A stretch of 64,000 nucleotides of DNA from assembly GCA_029237695.1 (NCBI GenBank), contig CM055267.1, positions 9,699,043 to 9,763,042 of the forward strand, given 5' to 3'. This DNA is from Conchocele bisecta. Its lineage: Eukaryota; Mollusca; Bivalvia; Lucinida; Thyasiridae. The notes below the pieces were generated by a model that saw only the letters and a list, made by a program, of their open reading frames with translations, did no database searches and was not told where the DNA came from. The translations under genes and the position numbers were made by a program. This document shows positions 1-11,216 of the stretch, in pieces. Numbering within the stretch: position 1 is the stretch's first letter; each line of letters begins with the position of its first letter.

Positions 1-934
1 TGTCTGACAAACGCTACAAGAGGGGAAATTGACAGATAGCTTTTCCGTACAACATTGGCAACGCAATATGACAGTATAGTATACACTATGTAGAAAAGCG
101 TTAGGTATATACATATATAGTACGCTATACATATAGTCAATAACATTTACGAGCTATATGCTATTTGAAACAAATAATACGTTTCCACGTTAATATTTAA
201 CTAGTCGTCACGTATAGTTGACATAAAATAAGACGTAACCGTTGGGAGCCATCTTGTTATCTTGTCAGTTTGTATAAATGGCGATGTTTTGGTATGGTAT
301 TGTGCATAACATTCTATGACTTTCTTTAACTTATCGGTTTTTGTATCGATGTTTATCCAATCGCATTGGGACGATACAGGGATGCAAAAGTCGTTCGTCC
401 GTCCGTCACGATTGGCTTGACACTTCATGTGTATGTTTAGTATCATCCATAGTGTCATTGCCCACACCATCCATGCTCCCGCCATGCCCAAGATCAAGGT
501 CAAATTACTATCATTTCCAATAGATTTTAAATTTTCATCTGCTATAACTTCTTTACTGTTTGCTCGTGTTCGTGCTCGTGTTCCCCCTTTCCCATTGTCA
601 AGGTCAAATAACTAAGAAATGTTCGTCCGGTAGACTTCTTTACTGTATGAACGATTATCTTGACGTTTCATTTGCATGTTAGTCATCATCCATATTTTCA
701 TTCCTTACCCCCAGCATGCCCCCTTGCCCAATGTCAAGGTCAAACTTTCACATTTCCATATTTTTATTCAGTAGATGCAGGCGCCGTCCTTTATTCTCCT
801 ATACATTATTTACTGTATCAATGTGCATGTTTTTGATCCAGCCACTACAGCTATGTGATACATACGTATGTCGTGTACAATGCATGAAAATGATATCTAA
901 TTTCAACTATTGACCAGTCCAGTTTCATAATAGT

Positions 935-1085
935 ATACTTTTTTTCTCGATGTAAATATTCCGTTCTGATTTTTGGGACCACCCCCCCCCACCCCCACCA
1001 ATGCAGCATGTTAAAATGGGATCGAACCGGTTTGCTCGGCCTTACATGACCTTAGCTGTTGATATGCCGTTAAACTCCAATAAAC
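935..1085 (-). repeat. SINE-like repeat with G tract
   Basis: Read on the minus strand, this 150-bp block has a box-B-like motif (ggttcgatccc) followed by an imperfect G-rich tract (the plus-strand C run near 980-1000). A second copy lies on the plus strand at about 58775-58920 with the same order of segments. Two dispersed copies with a Pol III box-B-like core suggest a SINE. Box A is not clear. Confidence 0.55.
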
Positions 1086-1403
1086 AAACACACATATTAG
1101 TCTACACACCCTTGAGATCTTACCAGGCTACTTATGGTCGTCATTAAGTAAGTAAATGATTATACTGCATGTGGGTCACCGGCTGACAAAAGGCTAGGGC
1201 CAATGCTACGAACAATGTAAGCCCTACACAGACTGTGCGGATGCACATGCTGATCTTGGCCCTAGCTGGTCGAAATTACTAAACTACAGCCGTCAGAAAA
1301 AAAGGATTGCACAAAAACAAATCACGGATGTCTCATAATAAGGCAATCACAAGTACATTGTAGTATGTAGTAGGAGGGGAATGTGATATAAAGTGCAAAC
1401 TAT

Positions 1404-1470
1404 CTCGGCGACTGGTGTCGAACCCAGGCCGCCTGCGTGTGAGGCGAACACTTTACCACGTCGCTATAAC
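1404..1470 (-). tRNA. tRNA-Val(CAC)-like sequence, degenerate
   Basis: Read on the minus strand, the anticodon-arm region resembles animal tRNA-Val with a CAC anticodon (cgcctcacacgc). It is followed by a T arm with a 4-bp CTGG/CCAG stem around gttcgac. The D arm is weak and the acceptor stem pairs only partly. It is probably a tRNA pseudogene or the head of a SINE rather than a working tRNA. Confidence 0.4.
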
Positions 1471-2239
1471 AACAGGCTTGTATCGCAGTATAGGCAGTAC
1501 AAATGTTCCGGATATCCTACTCTGGTCGTTCTACTACATCCCTCCTTCCTACAAATGTCTCCATGTTCTTATTATAGACTCCCTAGTTCATTCTGTATGG
1601 AATGGAAGACATTATACATAATCTGACCGCCTAATTTGGCTCGAAGGGTAATCTATCCTGGTCACGGCACCACTGAGGTATACCGTATACCAGCGTGTTA
1701 CTGTCGAATTACCAGTTGATCCACTGTGTAAATACAAGGCATCAAACGCAACCTCACACGGGATTCACAGACCTTTCAAAAATGTGCAACTGGCATATTT
1801 GCAAATAGAACCCATCAATTAACAAATCCCAACCAGTTGCTGAGCTCTACTGTTTTGGATATACGCAAACGTACATAAAAGGACATGACCAACCTGACCA
1901 TAATGTATTGTCTATTTTCTGCCCATGGCCTATATTTGCTATCATCACGAGACCAATACGGCGTTGTTTGCTACCACAGATATACTTGTGCGTATTGTCC
2001 CCGGCAAAAAAGGAAAGTACATTACGACGTCTGTGACCAGCATGGCCTCAGTTCAGACTGCGCAGTCTGATCAGGGCTGATGTTGTTCGCCATTTATCCA
2101 CCGAAGCAGCCGTATTGTCGTCAGCAAAATGATTAGGTTCAAATCGGACTATATTTATATGCACGATAATATATCTTTACACATGTTGTAAGGACGCTTT
2201 TTCCAGTCTGCCGATACAGGACAGACTCACCCGCGACGG

Positions 2240-2530
2240 ATGTTAATCCTTGCGCTATTCGGATGTATACTAGGAGTCACCTCCGCGTACCGAGTATCGT
2301 GTAAACCAAACACGAGCACGATGACGATATTTGACTTCAATGCAAGGAACATCTATGACAATGAGACCGTGGAGTTTGCACGGTACTCTGGTAAGGTGCT
2401 CGCTGTGATGAACGTGGCCACCTACTGAGGGTTCACCGTCGCCCACTACACGGGCATGAATGCACTGATGCAGATGTTTGCCGGCGCCGGGTTCCATGTG
2501 CTGGCATTTCCCTGCAACAACTTTTATCTG
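2240..2530 (+). CDS. GPx exon 1: signal peptide and Sec codon
   Basis: Starts at ATG 2240 and ends at the donor ctg|gtacgc (intron from 2531). It encodes the signal peptide, a short N-terminal extension and the first thioredoxin-fold strand up to the selenocysteine TGA at 2426-2428. It then continues in frame through a Met/Ala-rich helix to FPCNNFYL. Continuation of family-like sequence after TGA argues strongly that TGA is read as Sec, not stop. Confidence 0.88.
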
Positions 2531-5500
2531 GTACGCACAGTGAATTGTGATCTGATTAGGCAAATGAACGGGTCGGTGGTAAAACGAGGGCTAACTCCCT
2601 CATAGTGTCACGGAGTTAGCCCCACACCACCGCCCTTGTTCACTGGCTCTTTCAATTATATACAAAGATCCTTAAATTACATCACTAAAGCATGTCGTAG
2701 GACATCACCATGTAACGTAGGGGTTGAATATAGAAGTTAAACGGTAATAATGAAAATGTATTCTACAGAATGCAGCAGATTCAAACAACATCATGCAGTC
2801 TGTTACATGGTTTCGTTGGTCATTATTTCAACCCTGCATGTTGGATGGTCATGTTACCTCGTTCTATTCAGTCATCTCGAAGCTATGCACAGCCGACGTT
2901 TTGTACGGAATCATTCAACCGTAACTATGGACGGGTCGGAATTGAAAAATAAAAAGCACTTGCATGTGATTATTCGATGTCAATGGACATAATGTGTATT
3001 GTATTGTATCGGTCAATATTTTACTTTTAAAGTAGATTTGATAGAAAACATCTTGAAAATAATTTAAAAATATAGTGTGCCCAGTTACCGACTTCGGTGA
3101 TGGGATGGCAACTGCGCGGATACGAAGCCCGATCTTTGGTTTGCATTGGTCACCACTGCCGTGAGGTCACTTCTCAGCTGGCAGCCTAATTGCCTGATTT
3201 CATCTTAACCCTTTCACCGCTAAGTAACTGGAATGGATTTTTATATGTTAATTTCCGGACCGATCCAATCGTCACGAAATTATTTTCAGATTAATCCATT
3301 TATGAAAAGGGGGTGTTTTTGTTCTCAAAAATGTGAAACTTACTTGCAAAAGTGCAGATACTGATGAGACGGCTCGTAACGAGCCGGCTCATCTGGATCT
3401 ACACTATTTGCCAATACTACTGTACAGGCATGTGGTGTTGAAAGGGTTAATTACCAAACTGCAATAGTTTCAGTCATGATAATAACATAGGTGGAAGACT
3501 CGGACCTAGGACCCAATAAATGGCTCATTTGAAAAACGTTTCCCCACCACGAAAAGGCTATACTGTATAGTGTAAGGAAATGGATGGGTGGGGTAACGTT
3601 TTCCAAATGAGCCATGTATTGGGTCCTAGGTACGAGTCTTCCACCTGTGTGTTCCTAGAATATTATAGAGTCTTATCATGAACTACACGTCACAGGTATG
3701 GCAAAATGGTCATACGTTTCCTAATTGATGGTCATTGAAATAATTATTGGGCAAAAAGATGTGGAGAATTCGGAGGCAAGCCAAACGTATATTTATCAGG
3801 TAACGTTTTGTGCTACATGATGGGCAAATATATGTTGGTTTTCGTGGAGAAAGAAACAAATCGAATTTGTTTACATTGTCCGATTAAACATTTCGGGGAA
3901 CGTCACGTTTCTTGTTGTTGTCTGCATTGTAAAGAAACACGACACCAAACGAACAAGCTCCGCCAATTATAGGAAGTTTGTCTAAGAGATTTTACAAGTT
4001 CGTAAACCTATTTATAAAGACTGGTCTAATAGATCTGGGGGCCGTTTTCATTATACTTCGTACGACTAAAATGTTCGTAAGTGCAAACTTATGATAGTCT
4101 GTAAATTTCACATTAACAATGTTTTCTTGTTAACAATTATTGGATTTACATGTATTGAGCATAGGCTGCATATGCTCATTAAATGTAAATTCTTCAATTG
4201 AAATATCCAGATGATCCTAAAGTTGCACTGACGAACATGTTAGTCGTACGAACTTTATTGAGACGGGCACATACTTATACATAAGCTATTGGAAAAAGAA
4301 ATTGCGTGTTTGTTCACAGCAAGAGCCTGCTGACACGGGCATGGAGATCCTGAACGGGATCAAGTGGGTGCGGCCCGTGGGAGGTTACACGCCCACCTTC
4401 GACATGTTGAAGAAGATTGACGTCAACGGCAACAAAGAGGACAGGATATACACGTTCCTGAAGGTAACACGGTCCATTAGTTGCACTGCAGTCCAGAGAA
4501 TCTCGCTATGTACATGATGTAGCTAGTAATAACTATATGTGAACCTATGCTAAAAGGCGCACGGATGCTTTCATTCTCGTGCTATGACGAGTACAATATA
4601 TAGGTGGATATTAGCGTGACAAGGGTGGTACAATGGTTAAACAGAGTCCTAAGTACGATTATAAAACGGCAGAAAGTCGGATAACTACAAACCCAATTCC
4701 AATGGAAACAATACAATCGCCTCTAAAGGCATAGTAATAGATCCAATATTATGCATTTAGAGACACTTTTTTGTTTTCAATGGCAAGTTTTATTTAACAT
4801 ACACTGCTGGTTTCTAAACATAATTAGGAAATGTTTAACCATTTTATCTGTCGTGCATTATCCACCTCTGGTTTAAATACATGTACCATCTTACACATTT
4901 GTTCTAACGACGACTTGTGTGTCGCAGTGTGCAGTGTTTATTTGGCAATGTTTTTCTACTGCAGTAACAGCAATTCTACAATATATCATTGTCTCGCCTG
5001 CGAAGCAGAAAGCGAGACATAGGTTCTGCTTTTCCGGATTCGGCCTCGTCGTTGTCTGCGCCGACGTCGGTGTCATCATTCAATGTTGCGTTTTCGTGTT
5101 ACGATCATTACTTCAACACCTTGTCAGCTACAGTCATCAAACATTATACATACCTTTACTATGATGTGTAGATGAATATACGACTATTAAACTTTTTTTT
5201 CTCTGGCCCCAGGGTCACGGTCAAGGCGAGACAATTGATTCCGCGAAATTCTTGTTTTACCTCTATGTATACATGTATACTATGCATGTAGATGCAGTCG
5301 ATACATCATTCATTGTCGTTAGCATCCGGGGTATCGTCGCCCGCCCGCCTATTGTAATTTCATACCACTCACTGACCAATAATCAGTAAAGGAGCATATA
5401 AATATGGAACGCCAAATCTACATAAACTCAAATATATATTGCTAGCAACAAATATTTGGAGCTAGCAATAAATATTTGGAGAGCTCTCGAAATCAATTAA

Positions 5501-8500
5501 TGATATCTCGAAATCATTTAGAGAGCTCTCGAAATCATTTGGAGCGAGCAATATAACATTTGATTTGGAGAGCTCTCTAAATCATTTGGAGCTATCTCTA
5601 AATCATTTGGAGAGCTCTCGAAATCATTTGGAGAGCTCTCGAAATCAATTAATGATATCTCGAAATCATTTAGAGAGCTCTCGAAATCATTTGTAGCGAG
5701 CATTATATAACTTTGATTTGGAGAGCTCTCTAAATCATTTGGAGCTATCTCTAAATCATTTGGAGAGCTCTCGAAATCATTTGGAGAGCTCTCGAAATCA
5801 ATTAATGATATCTCGAAATCATTTAGAGAGCTCTCCAAATCAAAGTTATATAATGCTCGCTACAAATGATTTCGAGAGCTCTCTAAATGATTTCGAGATA
5901 TCATTAATTGATTTCGGAGAGCTCTCCAAATGATTTCGAGAGCTCTCCAAATGATTTAGAGATAGCTCCAAATGATTTAGAGAGCTCTCCAAATCAAGTT
6001 ATATAATGCTCGCTACAAATTATTTCGAGAGCTCTCTAAATGATTTCGAGATATCATTAATTGATTTCGAGAGCTCTCCAAATGATTTCGGGAGCTCTCC
6101 AAATGATTTAGAGATAGCTCCAAATGATTTAGAGAGCTCTCCAAATCAAAGTTATATAATGCTCGCTACAAATGATTTCGAGAGCTCTCTAAATGATTTC
6201 GAGATATCATTGATTGATTTCGAGAGCTCTCCAAATGGTTTAGAGAGCTCTCCAAATCAAATGTTATATAATGCTCGCTCCAAATGATTTCGAGAGCTCT
6301 CCAAATGATTTCGAGATATCATTAATTGACTTCGAGAGCTCTCCAAATGATTTCGAGAGCTCTCCAAATATTTATTGCTAGCTCCAAATATTTGTTGTTA
6401 GCAATATATATTTGAGTTTATGTAGATTTGGCGTTCCATATATATAGAGAAATGTATACATTTTGATTAGCATAGACTGATATGACAGTTGATTCAAATA
6501 TGCCATATACCACCAGTGTCGAGAATCTACTAGGTGGAATTCCGAATTCCTAGCATGGGTCGGTGAGTTACCATTTTCCAAGATAGAATGTCACCATGTC
6601 AATGCACCCACTGAAATGCAATGTAGGTCACAGACGTTTTATTTGGAAGATATGGCACTTCTACGGAGCCCCGCAGGGCACATATATTTGTTTATTAATT
6701 CGTTCCCGCGAATAACAATTCGTTCCCACGAAATAACAATTCGTTCCCTCGAATTAAGAATTCGTTCCCACGAAGAAACAATTTGTTCCGACGAATGTTA
6801 TTTCGTTCCCTCAATTTAACAGTTCGTTCCCTCGAATTAGCAATTCGTTCCCACGATATAACAATTCTGTTCCCACGAAATAGCAATTGTTATATCGTGG
6901 GAACAAATTGTTATTTCGAGAGAACGAATTGTTAAATTGAGGAAACGAATTGTTAATTCGTGGGAACGAATTATTAATTCATGAGAACAAATTGTTAAAT
7001 TGAGGGAACGAATTGTTAAATTGAGGGAACAAATTGTTATTTAGTGGGAACGAATTAATAAGAAAGAATTCTACGTCCCCTGTGGGGCTCCGTGCACATC
7101 AGATACGATTGTTCCCTTGTCAATACTGTCAATATCCACCCAGTGTAGGTATTGACTGTCTCCGATGGGTTATTCCGTCATTAACCCTTACACCGCTATC
7201 TTAATGTTTTGTCGTCTGTTGTTTATTTTCTATTTTCCATTTGTATCATCATAACATGCTTTGACAGCACTTCAGAATAATTTACAATATGCTTTGACAG
7301 CACTTCTGATGCTGCAGAGCTGTCAAACCATGTTTTTATTCAGAAATAAGGCAATATATAAAAGCAACAGCAGACAACAATTGTTGTGTGTAGTGGTCTA
7401 AGGAAGTCACACAGCACAACTGTTGGCCACATTTTCGCCGGATTCTTTTTTTTCTTCATAAAGAAGTATCATGTATGAAATGTAAGAAAATCTTTATTTC
7501 ACCAGGTGAGCTGATTATCGTGAAATAATGAACGGGTGACTGAGTCTTTACACTAACCAAACGATTGAGCGCATCGAATCTAGTTTGTTTAGCGGTAAAA
7601 CTCAAACGTGAAAGCTTACATGGTTGAATAAACGGTGTATTCAATACGGTGCCAACGGCCTTGGTGATTATATTGTATTGCTTCATGTTCTTGAGTCAAT
7701 GTAACAACAATGTACCAAGTATTATACATAGTTATTACTTAGATATCAATTTTTGCCTAGAAATTGCCTGTATTTGCCTACAGCAATAACATACACAGTC
7801 CGGCTGATACGGTGTTTTCCAGTCTGATCTGAAACTTTGTCTGATACTGCATTTAGTGATGCCATCGTTACTAGTCTGATACCGCGTTTTTTTCCAGTTC
7901 TGATACTGACTTCTAGTCTGATACGCATTTCAGTCTATGCCAAATCGTTAGTTCCTTTGACACCGTTTCCGTCGATATCATGTCTCGTTCGTATTAAACC
8001 ATTCCTTTGCGTGCATGCTATGTTTACTCTATCGGCTGCGTAAATTTTGATAGATGCCGGGAATTTAAATGTGTAGGCTCTGTATTTCATCATTCAATCA
8101 TGGATAACTGTATATATTTTAATATAGGATTATCACAACTGCCGGATGATTGATATTGAAATTGATATTGAAATTGATATTGAAATTGATATCTAAGTAA
8201 TGTAAGTAATAAAGACGTTAATACGTGTCTTGTTTGATATCGGCCTAGGTATCGTCCCTCGGTAACTTGGTATCAGCCTTCGACCTTCGGTCTCATGGTG
8301 ATACCAAATAACCTCGGGCCGATACCTAGGCCGATATCAAACAAGCCACGTATTAACCTCTAATTAACTTGTATGGCGTTTTGTTCAGGGTCTGTGCGGG
8401 CCGACGAGCGATGAGTTTGAGGACGGCCTGTTCTACGAGCCGATGGCGGTGAGTGACGTGCGCTGGAATTTCGAGGTGTTCCTCACGAACAAGCGGGGCG

Positions 8501-8663
8501 AGCCCGTCTACGGTACAGCCCGGACGCCGCCGTCATGCCCGACATCGAGAACGGAATCCGCGAACTCCTCAACTCGCACGTGGATAGGTGGGTCATGCTG
8601 CGCCTCCTGACGGTGTACAGTGAAACCTCTCTAAACCGGACACCCTGGGAAGTTTCACTGTAA
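2240..8663 (+). CDS. Secreted selenocysteine glutathione peroxidase (GPX3-like), three exons
   Basis: Glutathione peroxidases reduce hydrogen and lipid peroxides with thiols, using an active-site selenocysteine or cysteine. The start at 2240 gives a hydrophobic signal peptide (MLILALFGCILGVTSA), so the product is probably secreted. Exon 1 (2240-2530) contains NVATY followed by an in-frame TGA at 2426-2428, exactly where family members have Sec, then FPCNNF. Exon 2 (4320-4463) holds the EILNGIKWVRP and DVNGNKE blocks. Exon 3 (8389-8663) holds the RWNFEVF block with the catalytic Trp and Asn. All introns are GT-AG and phase 0. Oddities: the catalytic Gln of FPCNQF is Asn, exon 3 has a one-base frame break near 8510, and a MITE starts inside the last codons. 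A 3' SECIS hairpin, required to read TGA as Sec, was not found by eye. Identity is sure; activity is uncertain. Confidence 0.88.
3206..3448. repeat. Interspersed repeat in GPx intron 1
   Basis: A block beginning 'aaccctttcaccgctaag' and ending in an inverted 'gaaagggttaa'. A second copy lies at about 20226-20423. The shared internal 'taactggaat' and 'gaccgatccaa'-like segments indicate a dispersed non-autonomous element. Confidence 0.55.
3488..3650. mobile_element. Palindromic MITE in GPx intron 1
   Basis: Long inverted arms meet near 3570. The left arm contains 'ggtggaagactcggaccta' and the right arm carries its near-perfect reverse complement ending 'gagtcttccacc'. No coding capacity. Confidence 0.6.
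4036..4267. mobile_element. MITE family A copy 1 ('cttcgtacgactaaa')
   Basis: Terminal inverted repeats read gggggccgtt...cttcgtacgactaaa on the left and a reverse-complementary '...gtcgtacgaactttattgag' end on the right. Homologous copies lie at about 18690-18917 and 59091-59294. Confidence 0.65.
4320..4463 (+). CDS. GPx exon 2
   Basis: 144 bp, exactly 48 codons, flanked by ttcacag|CAAGAG and CTGAAG|gtaaca. It encodes QEPADTG, EILNGIKWVRPVGG and DVNGNKEDRIYTFLK, the conserved middle of animal glutathione peroxidases that lies between FPCNQF and the Trp-Asn block. Confidence 0.9.
4990..5238 (+). mobile_element. MITE family B copy 1 ('gtctcgc' ends)
   Basis: A block bounded by gtctcgcctgcgaagc on the left and ccttgacc/gcgagac-type ends on the right. 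The same block occurs inverted at about 10921-11175, inside a foldback element. It shares 'caacaccttgtcagctac' and 'gttgcgttttcgtgttac'-like stretches with that copy. Confidence 0.6.
5403..6440. mobile_element. 1-kb foldback element made of SacI-like palindromic units
   Basis: The outer arms are inverted copies (tatggaacgccaaatctac at the left, its reverse complement ending at 6440). Between them are dozens of units of about 20 bp built on the palindrome gagagctctc plus aaatcattt. They run in one orientation on the left and the opposite on the right, with 'gcgagcattatataac' islands. Open frames on both strands are by-products of the repeat. It lies in GPx intron 2. Confidence 0.75.
6661..7092. 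mobile_element. Foldback element family F copy 1 ('cgttcccacgaa')
   Basis: Terminal inverted repeats ctacggagccccgcaggg / cccctgtggggctccgt flank arrays of about 20-bp units 'aattcgttcccacgaaataac' variants. The left arm is in one orientation and the right arm inverted, with the centre near 6885. Other copies lie at 10532-11216, 14383-14810 and 62086-62427. Confidence 0.75.
8219..8354. mobile_element. Palindromic MITE in GPx intron 2
   Basis: The left arm 'gtttgatatcggcctaggta' is repeated as its reverse complement in the right arm, so nearly the whole 136 bp folds into one hairpin. It is preceded by a short tandem run of 'attgatattgaa' (8149-8190). No coding content. Confidence 0.6.
8389..8663 (+). 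CDS. GPx exon 3, frame broken near 8510
   Basis: The acceptor ttgttcag|GGTCTG opens the terminal exon in phase 0. It encodes CGPTSDEFEDG, LFYEPMAV and DVRWNFEVFLTNKRGEPVY. One base appears to be missing at about 8510: upstream codons are family-like, and downstream only the +1-shifted frame stays family-like (aspartate- and alanine-rich tail, then IENGIRELLNS). In that shifted frame the stop is at 8661-8663, inside the MITE that starts at 8616. In the unshifted frame a stop comes near 8610. It is either a real inactivating mutation or a consensus error. Confidence 0.75.
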
Positions 8664-8796
8664 ATCAGGCATTTGATCATTTTGAGTCATAGTTGACGAA
8701 CAGACATTATCACCTGAGATAAATGACAAAGAAACTGATAAAAAATAAGATCACAGGTGTTTTCTTGGTGTCCGGTTTAGAGAGGTTTCACTGTAA
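8616..8796. mobile_element. MITE family C copy 1 ('cctctctaaaccggacacc')
   Basis: Terminal inverted repeats tacagtgaaacctctctaaa and its complement near 8770-8796 enclose about 130 bp. Related short copies lie at 11695-11764 and 53917-53982. This copy overlaps the 3' end of the GPx coding region and would supply its last codons and 3' UTR. Confidence 0.7.
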
Positions 8797-9510
8797 TATG
8801 AGATAGGCCATGTAAGTTTGTACCCGAGATGAAGTACTCTATCTCATGAAAAATATGTACCTTATTTAAGGAATAAAACCATGGACTGTTGCGTTTACTG
8901 GGGTGCAAAATACATTTGGTCTGTTTAAAGTCCGAAGGACTCTACGCAAACTGTAAACAGACCAAATGTATCGTTCGCCAAGTAAACGCAACAGCCCATG
9001 GTTTTTATTTCTTTATATTTACACTGCATTTTCGGTAAGTTTCAAAAATGTACCTAACCAAATATGGCGTTAAAATTAACAATAATCTGGTTTTACGTCA
9101 TTTTGTCGTAATTCCTGGAACAGCGACGTTGCGAACTTTAACCAGACAATAACATTCGCGCGACGTCACATGTGTCTAATGTAATTGTATTGGGATGTAA
9201 ACGCAATGCGTCGAATGGGCGTTTGCATTATGAATTTGTAGGGGTAAATATTTTCTGTTGAAAGTACATGTAGATGAAATAATCAGAGCGAATTCCGTAT
9301 TTTCGAAGATGTCGTCAACCCTCAGTTTTCGTAAATATTTGTTCATGAAAAATCGCGCATCTTACGTATAAAATCACATGGCGTGTCTCATGTTTGGTAT
9401 GCCGTTGAAAAGTTTGTTCAGGCCCGCATGTATCAATCTTTCTGAACACGTACACCATTCTCATGCTAAAATCACGAAATTGCTTGGTCGAAGACTGTGC
9501 TCGGTCTCCG

Positions 9511-9583
9511 TTAGTTGCGAACGGTAACTCTTGCGATCTACTACGGTACGGAAGTAGATCGCAAGAGTTACCGTTCGCAACTA
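9511..9583. repeat. Near-perfect 73-bp palindrome
   Basis: The arm 'gttgcgaacggtaactcttg' continues to '...cgatctac' and is mirrored as its reverse complement across a loop of about 10 bases near 9545. It could extrude as a stable hairpin. It is probably a minimal MITE. Confidence 0.6.
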
Positions 9584-9640
9584 AGTCTGTTAATCAAACT
9601 GTGGGAATTCGAGTATGAGAAGGTACTGAGAATGTTGTTT

Positions 9641-9957
9641 TACAGTGGAACCTCCATGAACGGCCACCTCAACAACAACACCCTCTCTGTAACAGTCGCT
9701 ATTTTATATCCCAAATGGTTCCCTTATATTTAACTTTTAGACTGCTGAGCACGAAAATTGTCGTCCGCTGTTGCTTTAAACTTTAGAACCATTTCCATTG
9801 AAAATGATTCTAAAATGCTGTCAAAGCACGTTTTTTATGAGAATAAACGAAGAAAATAAATAAACAGCAGACGACAAAATTTAATTCAGCATTAACCTCC
9901 CTACAACAGCCAGATTTGCGTCTTCCCATGAGTGGCTGTTGTAGAGATTGCAGTGTA
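9641..9957. mobile_element. MITE family D copy 1
   Basis: The left end is tacagtggaacctccatgaa and the right end 'gtggctgttgtagagattgc' is its inverted partner, enclosing AT-rich DNA with inverted 'aatgattctaaaatg' segments. Copies are also at 13955-14326 and 29230-29679. Confidence 0.65.
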
Positions 9958-10531
9958 TAAGCACGGGCCATGTAACAATATTGACAGTTCCCGATACCAT
10001 TATTCAACTGTTGCAATTTGAACATTATACCCTGTGGAGAATGTCCCGTTCTAAAATTTATCTCTGAATCAAATTATCATATTTCAAATTATCTCCGTAC
10101 GTTAGTTAGTCTGACTACAATGCCGTACATTTCGGTGTGTGTCCATATGTGCGCCATTCCGTCCATGCACCCGTACACGTTTGTTCAAGTACTTTATTTC
10201 TAATCTATGCACGTCGGATTCTTGAAACTTTATATGTATCTTTATGTTTATATCAGCCATATTTTCATTGGGTAAGGCCACACTGCGCCCCCATCTCATC
10301 ATCCCTGTCAAGATCAAATGACTTTAAATGTGCGTCAAAGTTTTCACAAACGTTGCATCACCGTTGAAACGACAGTACCTTATCATATAATTAAAACATT
10401 TTTATTTCATTTTCCCATTAGACTTACATTGTATTGTAGGGTTTTGTTATCGTTGGTCATCTTAATTTTTATTACGTCATTGTGATTAAGTAATTTTCTC
10501 CACAACCCCTTCTACGGCTTAGATCCAGTAA

Positions 10532-11216
10532 CTACGGAGCCCCGCAGGGACGTAGAATATTTTCATTTTTTTATTTTATTCGTTCCACGAAATAACAATT
10601 CGTTCCCTCAATTTAACAATTCGTTCCCACGAAATAACAATTCGTTCCCTCAATTTAACAATTCGTTCCCACGAATTAACAATTCGTTCCCACGAATTAA
10701 CAGTTCTGAATTTAACAATTCGTTCCCACGAATTGTTAAATTGACGGAACGAATTGTCATTTCGTGGAAACGAATTGTTAATTCGAGGGAACGAATTGTT
10801 AATTCGTGGGAATGAATTGTTATATCGAGGGAACGAATTGTTAAATTGAGGGAACGAATTGTTATTTCGTGGGAACGAATTAATAAAACAAGAATTCCGC
10901 GGAATCAAATGTCTCGACTTGTTCCGCCTTGACCCTGACCCTGGGGCCTTGACCTTGACCCTGGGGCCCCGAGAATAGTCCTACATTCATCTACATATCA
11001 TAGACATATCATAGACATATCATAGTAAAGGTATGTATAAAGTTTGATAACTGTAGCTGATAAGGTGTTGAAGTACTGACCGTAACACGAAAACTTAACA
11101 TTGAATGATGACGACGCCGCCGCCGACGACGACGAGTCAGGAAAAGCAAAATCTTAGTCTCGCTTTCCGCTTTCGCGGGCGAGACAAAAAATGCATGTCC
11201 TCTGCGGGGCTCCGTA
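10532..11216. mobile_element. Foldback family F copy 2 with nested MITE B
   Basis: The terminal repeats ctacggagccccgcaggg (10532) and 'ctgcggggctccgta' (to 11216) match family F. Arrays of 'cgttcccacgaa' units run 10585-10885. A family B element (about 10921-11175) sits between the right array and the right terminus, so B probably inserted into F. Confidence 0.65.

Larger units (their letters stand above)
1..2239. other. Non-coding upstream region of the GPx gene
   Basis: No convincing gene is seen. Reading frames here are short and lack recognisable domains. Between about 470 and 760 three diverged copies of a block end in a 'gtcaaggtcaaa' motif, as in many bivalve intergenic repeats. A SINE-like repeat (935-1085) and a tRNA-like sequence (1404-1470) are listed separately. 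A TATA-like stretch lies at about 2149-2162 ahead of the GPx start codon, but no promoter can be proven. Confidence 0.5.

Noticed and set aside
201..503. 100-codon minus-strand frame upstream of GPx
   Set aside because: No domain, biased composition, overlaps a dispersed repeat with 'gtcaaggtcaaa' motifs, and no splice partners were found.
5518..6287. Long Ser/Asn/Asp-rich frames in the gagagctctc foldback
   Set aside because: Both strands are open with the same repeated peptide (ESSPNDFESS), as expected from a palindromic repeat without stop codons. No sign of a real gene.
8816..8870. Hairpin atgagatag...ctatctcat as a SECIS element for GPx
   Set aside because: The stem pairs perfectly by Watson-Crick through the ATGA, without the non-canonical ATGA/NGAN quartet or the unpaired AA in the loop, so it does not fit SECIS rules.
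10576..10908. 110-codon Asn/Ser/Phe-rich minus-strand frame
   Set aside because: It is a direct translation of the foldback F unit array; the same peptides appear at the other F copies.
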